A DNA stretch of 34,982 nt from Treponema sp. (GTDB lineage Bacteria > Spirochaetota > Spirochaetia > Treponematales > Treponemataceae), in the NCBI GenBank assembly GCA_016292805.1, contig JAEDFM010000024.1, positions 1-34,982 of the forward strand. The letters are read 5' to 3'. The notes under the pieces are model-generated. The model ran no database searches. It worked only from the letters and a program-made list of their open reading frames with translations, and was not told the DNA's origin. Each line of letters starts with the position of its first letter. The stretch's first letter is position 1. Shown here in pieces: positions 32,604 through 34,982 of this stretch. A program made the position numbers and the translations under genes.

Positions 32604-32632
32604 ATTATATTGCTGTAATCATCTTTTTTCTA
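32604..32632 (-). promoter_or_regulatory. promoter of ybaK
   Basis: The -35 TAGAAA (32627-32632) and perfect -10 TATAAT (32604-32609) are 17 nt apart on the minus strand; the -10 is 7 nt before ATG 32596. The promoter is back to back with that of the cellobiose 2-epimerase gene. Confidence 0.6.
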
Positions 32633-32633
32633 C

Positions 32634-32661
32634 TTGCACAAAAACAATCCTTTGCTATAAT
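32634..32661 (+). promoter_or_regulatory. extended -10 promoter of the epimerase gene
   Basis: The -35 TTGCAC (32634-32639) and extended -10 TGCTATAAT (32653-32661) are separated by 16 nt between hexamers. The leader to ATG 32713 is about 45 nt and carries repeated operator-like words and a normal AGAGG ribosome site. Confidence 0.7.
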
Positions 32662-32700
32662 GAAGTAAATTTAAGTAAAAAATTAAGTAAAATTACTTAA
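32661..32700 (+). promoter_or_regulatory. cluster of AAGTAA operator-like repeats
   Basis: TGAAGTAA (32661-32668), TTAAGTAA (32671-32678) and TTAAGTAA (32683-32690) are direct repeats. The last forms a perfect 8-bp palindrome with TTACTTAA (32693-32700) across AA. They lie just after the -10 box, where a repressor could block the epimerase promoter. Confidence 0.55.
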
Positions 32701-32712
32701 AAGAGGTTAGCC

Positions 32713-34041
32713 ATGGATGCAAAATTCTATCAGTCTGTAAAGGACGAACTTTTCAATTCAATTCTCCCTTATTGGGAAAAATATGCCAGAGATCCAGTTA
32801 ACAAAGGCTTTTACGGCCAGATCGATAACGACAATAATCTTAATACCACCTGTGAGCGTTCCATCGTAATGACATCCCGTTTTTTATGGACCTACAGCGC
32901 CGTTGCCCGCCTTTCAAAAAATCCGGAATATCTGAAAATGGCAGATTTTGCCTACCAGGTTATCCTTACAAAATATTGGGATAAAAAACACGGCGGAGTT
33001 TACTGGTCCGTTATGCCAAATGGCAAGCCAAAGGTTTCCAAAAAACAGATTTACGGCGAAGCTTTCTGCTGTTATGGTCTTTCCGAATATGCCGCTGCCC
33101 TTAAGGAGCTTAGAGAAACTATAGGAGGGGAAAGCCTTCCCCTGTCTTCAGCCAGCAAGCTGTCTTCCGCCACCCCTTCTGCGGGGGATACCCCCGCAAC
33201 GCCCCCAGTTCGCTCTGAAGAAGCAATGAACTATGCTCTGGATCTTTTTTCATTCCTTGAAAAATATGCCCGGGATTACGATGACGGCGGTTATGTAGAA
33301 GCTCGTGCTAAAAACTGGAAAGTCACAAAGGATATGATTCTTTCAGAAAAAGATATGAACTGTCCAAAATCCATGAACACAAATCTTCATGTTATGGAAG
33401 CCTATACAAATCTTTACCGAACTTTGCCAGTAGTTTTTTCAGATATAGGTCCTGTTCAAAAAGAAGTAGGGGAAGCCCTGGCAGATTTAGTAAGAGTTAC
33501 AGTTCAGTTTATTTTGCAGCCAAATGCACATTTAGGAATGTTCTTCGACATGAACTGGAATCTTCTTGCTGATGAAATTTCCTATGGTCACGATATCGAA
33601 GCTTCATGGCTTCTATGGGAAGCTGCCTGCGAACTTAATGATGAAGAACTTAAATCAGAAATCAAAGATACAGTTATCCGTGTTGCTCAGGTAGCCCTGG
33701 AAGAAGGCTTTGATCATCAGAATGGCTGTATTGAAAACTTTCTTAAAGAAAATGGTACCCTTCGTGACCGCCGCCGTGTATGGTGGAATCAGGCAGAAGC
33801 AATCAATGGCTTCTACAATGCCTGGGAAATGACTGGTGATGAAAAATATGCAAAAGCCTGCGAACAGACCTGGACTTGGATTCAGAACTATCAGAAGGAC
33901 AAGGTAAACGGCGAATGGTGGGCAGAACTGGATGAATCCGGTACACCAATCCTTTCCGAAAACAAAGGCGGCAACTGGAAAACCAGCTACCACAACGGCC
34001 GCACCTGTATGGAAGTTCTTCGCCGCAGCAACAATTTTTAA
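32713..34041 (+). CDS. cellobiose 2-epimerase (AGE family)
   Basis: A 442-residue (alpha/alpha)6-barrel enzyme of the N-acylglucosamine 2-epimerase family, most like cellobiose 2-epimerase, which turns cellobiose into glucosyl-mannose for entry into mannan or cello-oligosaccharide metabolism. Key blocks are GGVYWSVMPNGKP (94-106), SYGHDIEASWLLWEAA with His293, RRVWWNQAEAINGFYNAW (355-371) and WKTSYHNGRTCMEV with His427. The length is above the usual 390-410 because of a Ser/Pro/Ala-rich insertion at about residues 137-168, encoded by GC-rich palindromic DNA. AGAGG lies 6 nt before ATG 32713. It stands alone downstream of a promoter and a repeat operator. The specificity (cellobiose against mannose or acylglucosamine) is inferred from motif likeness. 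Confidence 0.87.
   Translation: MDAKFYQSVKDELFNSILPYWEKYARDPVNKGFYGQIDNDNNLNTTCERSIVMTSRFLWTYSAVARLSKNPEYLKMADFAYQVILTKYWDKKHGGVYWSVMPNGKPKVSKKQIYGEAFCCYGLSEYAAALKELRETIGGESLPLSSASKLSSATPSAGDTPATPPVRSEEAMNYALDLFSFLEKYARDYDDGGYVEARAKNWKVTKDMILSEKDMNCPKSMNTNLHVMEAYTNLYRTLPVVFSDIGPVQKEVGEALADLVRVTVQFILQPNAHLGMFFDMNWNLLADEISYGHDIEASWLLWEAACELNDEELKSEIKDTVIRVAQVALEEGFDHQNGCIENFLKENGTLRDRRRVWWNQAEAINGFYNAWEMTGDEKYAKACEQTWTWIQNYQKDKVNGEWWAELDESGTPILSENKGGNWKTSYHNGRTCMEVLRRSNNF
33121..33216 (+). repeat. in-frame GC-rich palindromic insertion in the epimerase gene
   Basis: About 96 nt (32 codons) with a base composition unlike the rest of the gene. It holds GGGGAA/TTCCCC (33127-33132 with 33137-33142) and TGCGGGGG/CCCCCGCA (33180-33187 with 33191-33198). 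The encoded Ser/Pro/Ala/Thr-rich segment falls between helices of the barrel. The limits are approximate. Confidence 0.7.
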
Positions 34042-34055
34042 CATTTTCAGAGCCG

Positions 34056-34462
34056 GGGGGACGGTTCTCCTGGTTCGCTATGAATAAACCCGCAACACCA
34101 GAAAACCACTCCCGGCAGGAACACTGTGTGCAAAACACATGTGCTCACGCAGGAGGGTAAAGCAGGCAGCCGGTTGCGCTATGAGCCGTTTTGCACCCAG
34201 TAACCCTGCCTCCGTGGTTTTCTCATGCAGCCTGTAGTTACAGGAACCAGGGGGACGGTTCTCCTGGTTCCTTATGAATCAAACCCGCAACACCAGAAAA
34301 CCACTTCCGGCAGGAACACTGTGTGCAAAACACATGTGCTCACGCAGGAGGGTAAAGCAGGCAGCCGGTTGCGCTATGAGCCGTTTTGCACCCAGTAACC
34401 CTGCCTCCGTGGTTTTCTTATGCAGCCTGTAGTTACAGGAACCAGAGGGACGGTTCTCCTGG
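34056..34462. repeat. two tandem 194/195-bp repeat units plus an 18-bp partial third
   Basis: Units run 34056-34249 and 34250-34444, with a partial copy at 34445-34462. The two full units differ by about four substitutions and one inserted base. Each contains long inverted words (GAAAACCAC with GTGGTTTTC, GGCAGG with CCTGCC) and ends with the palindrome CCTGTAGTTACAGG. The unit junction forms GGAACCAG...CTGGTTCC (34243-34271). GC content is much higher than in the neighbouring DNA. No transposase gene is present. The structure resembles REP/BIME-type elements. Confidence 0.85.
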
Positions 34463-34647
34463 AATTTATGGTGCCTGTCGTTGAAAGGCATTAACCACCG
34501 TGGCAATCTAGAACTGGTGTTGAAAACATTCATTTATCAAAAAAAATTACAAAACTTCAATAACATCTGAATTTTTTCATCATAAAACTGCATTTTTACC
34601 GTTAAAAATGGGGTGTTTTTCCAGGTAAATGGTTGTAAAACGGTGAA
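34463..34647. other. AT-rich spacer without recognisable gene
   Basis: This stretch leads from the repeats to the phased A-tracts. I see no credible open reading frame, RNA gene or terminator in it. The first 40 nt contain a loose GC-rich inverted sequence around 34470-34500 of unclear meaning, and the rest is simple AT-rich DNA. Confidence 0.6.
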
Positions 34648-34652
34648 ATGAC

Positions 34653-34742
34653 AAAAAAAATCAAAAAAAGTGAAAAAAATGCAAAAAAAATTGAAAATTT
34701 ATTTAAAATTGTGTTGACAATTTTTCGTTACATATATATATT
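34653..34742 (+). promoter_or_regulatory. strong promoter with helically phased A-tracts upstream
   Basis: The -35 TTGACA (34714-34719) is consensus, and the -10 TATATT (34737-34742) is 17 nt downstream. Upstream, runs of As begin at 34653, 34663, 34673, 34683 and 34694, almost exactly one helical turn apart, which would give bent DNA and an UP-element-like contact. This is the architecture of rRNA and other very strong promoters. Confidence 0.8.
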
Positions 34743-34748
34743 AGTTTT

Positions 34749-34982
34749 CACCGTCGCAACAGTGAGTTGCACAACAACACACAGCGATAAGATGTTTGAC
34801 ATAACAGGGAAGGAAAGAAATAGAACAAGTAAGGTTCTAGAACTAAAAAATATGCGAATTAATTTCGCTAGTTTTTGTTCTGACGATTGACTACATAGTT
34901 TTATCAATTTTTATAAAATTGAAACTTAATCAATTCAGCAAATATAAAGCTGGATTAAGCGATTTATGTTAGGAATCATAGC
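34749..34982 (+). other. structured non-coding leader, probably of a stable-RNA operon continuing past the right edge
   Basis: Downstream of the strong promoter no credible gene is present before the window ends. Hairpins include GCAAC/GTTGC (34756-34770), a stem near 34836-34880 with an inner GCGAA/TTCGC, and TCAATTTT/AAAATTGA (34904-34922). Length, position and promoter strength suit a 16S rRNA leader. The 16S start itself is not in the window, so this is an inference. Confidence 0.4.

Noticed and set aside
34080..34160. A 26-codon open frame beginning MNKPATPEN in the first repeat unit
   Set aside because: The second unit has an inserted base after the third codon that shifts the frame, so the reading is not conserved between copies.
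34056..34462. A CRISPR array
   Set aside because: The units are 194-195 bp long with no short repeat-spacer alternation.
34279..34533. An 84-codon minus-strand frame across the second repeat unit
   Set aside because: It is made of repeat DNA, has no recognisable domain and is broken in the neighbouring copy.
34796..34826. A second promoter (TTGACA at 34796-34801) in the leader
   Set aside because: The -35 is consensus but no acceptable -10 lies 16-18 nt downstream; TAGAAC at 34821 is poor and 19 nt away.
34648..34890. An 80-codon open frame that reads like a Lys-rich lipoprotein with an SC lipobox
   Set aside because: Its Lys/Asn-rich start is the phased A-tracts, it runs through the -35 and -10 boxes of the strong promoter, and it has no ribosome binding site.
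1..34982. tRNA genes, insertion-sequence transposases or prophage genes
   Set aside because: None was recognised by reading both strands; small structured RNAs without clear motifs could still be missed.

Overview
The window is a roughly 35 kb stretch of AT-rich chromosome with dense bacterial coding. It most resembles a host-associated or gut spirochaete of the genus Treponema. The reasons are the spirochaete-style prs, the fused Bat (aerotolerance-type) locus with MoxR and DUF58 partners, the many short lipoproteins with FxxC or SxxC lipoboxes, a divergent PurH-like protein beside mraY, and a cellobiose 2-epimerase. The genus call is an inference from gene content. No database search was possible.

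Layout. Positions 1-5255 (+) hold a run that starts with the 3' part of prs, whose true start lies left of the window. It continues with a short FGGY kinase, a HAD phosphatase, a metallo-beta-lactamase-fold hydrolase and a receiver/anti-sigma-ATPase/cNMP-binding regulator, and closes with a terminator at 5270-5298. Positions 5297-12782 (-) hold a series of minus-strand genes. In transcription order these are an unrecognised helical protein, an XRE-cupin regulator, a phosphodiester-glycosidase lipoprotein, citrate synthase with its own promoter and a palindromic leader site, a small secreted protein, an RsuA-family pseudouridine synthase, a dCMP-deaminase-like enzyme and formate-tetrahydrofolate ligase. 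Positions 12882-14505 hold a secreted VWA protein and a convergent TPR lipoprotein. galE (+) follows at 14623-15582, ending in a two-part inverted-repeat region. Positions 15704-19660 (-) hold an operon of PurH-like protein, mraY and an M20 peptidase. An adenine methylase (+) and an EEP-family lipoprotein (-) then overlap tail to tail at 20915-20938.

Positions 22015-29351 (-) form one tight Bat-type operon: moxR, DUF58, a membrane protein, a single polypeptide fusing two VWA domains and a TPR domain, a BatD-like protein with a C-terminal SH3 domain, and an Smr protein. Divergent from moxR is a PLP aminotransferase (+). It is followed by a solute-binding lipoprotein whose first codons lie on top of terminator-like hairpins. 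ybaK (-) and cellobiose 2-epimerase (+) share a compact divergent promoter region. Positions 34042-34982 contain no credible gene. They hold two tandem 194/195-bp repeat units, then A-tracts in strict 10-bp phase feeding a near-consensus promoter and a structured non-coding leader. This looks like the start of an rRNA-type or other stable-RNA operon whose product lies beyond the right edge.

The most interesting signals are these. Several unrelated first genes have a -10 box only 6-9 nt before the ATG and no ribosome binding site, which suggests leaderless mRNAs. A full-length PurH-like protein has lost the key residues of both active sites. Transcription terminators are embedded in the start of a lipoprotein gene. 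The VWA-VWA-TPR fusion still carries an internal lipobox. A palindromic repeat is inserted in frame in the epimerase gene.
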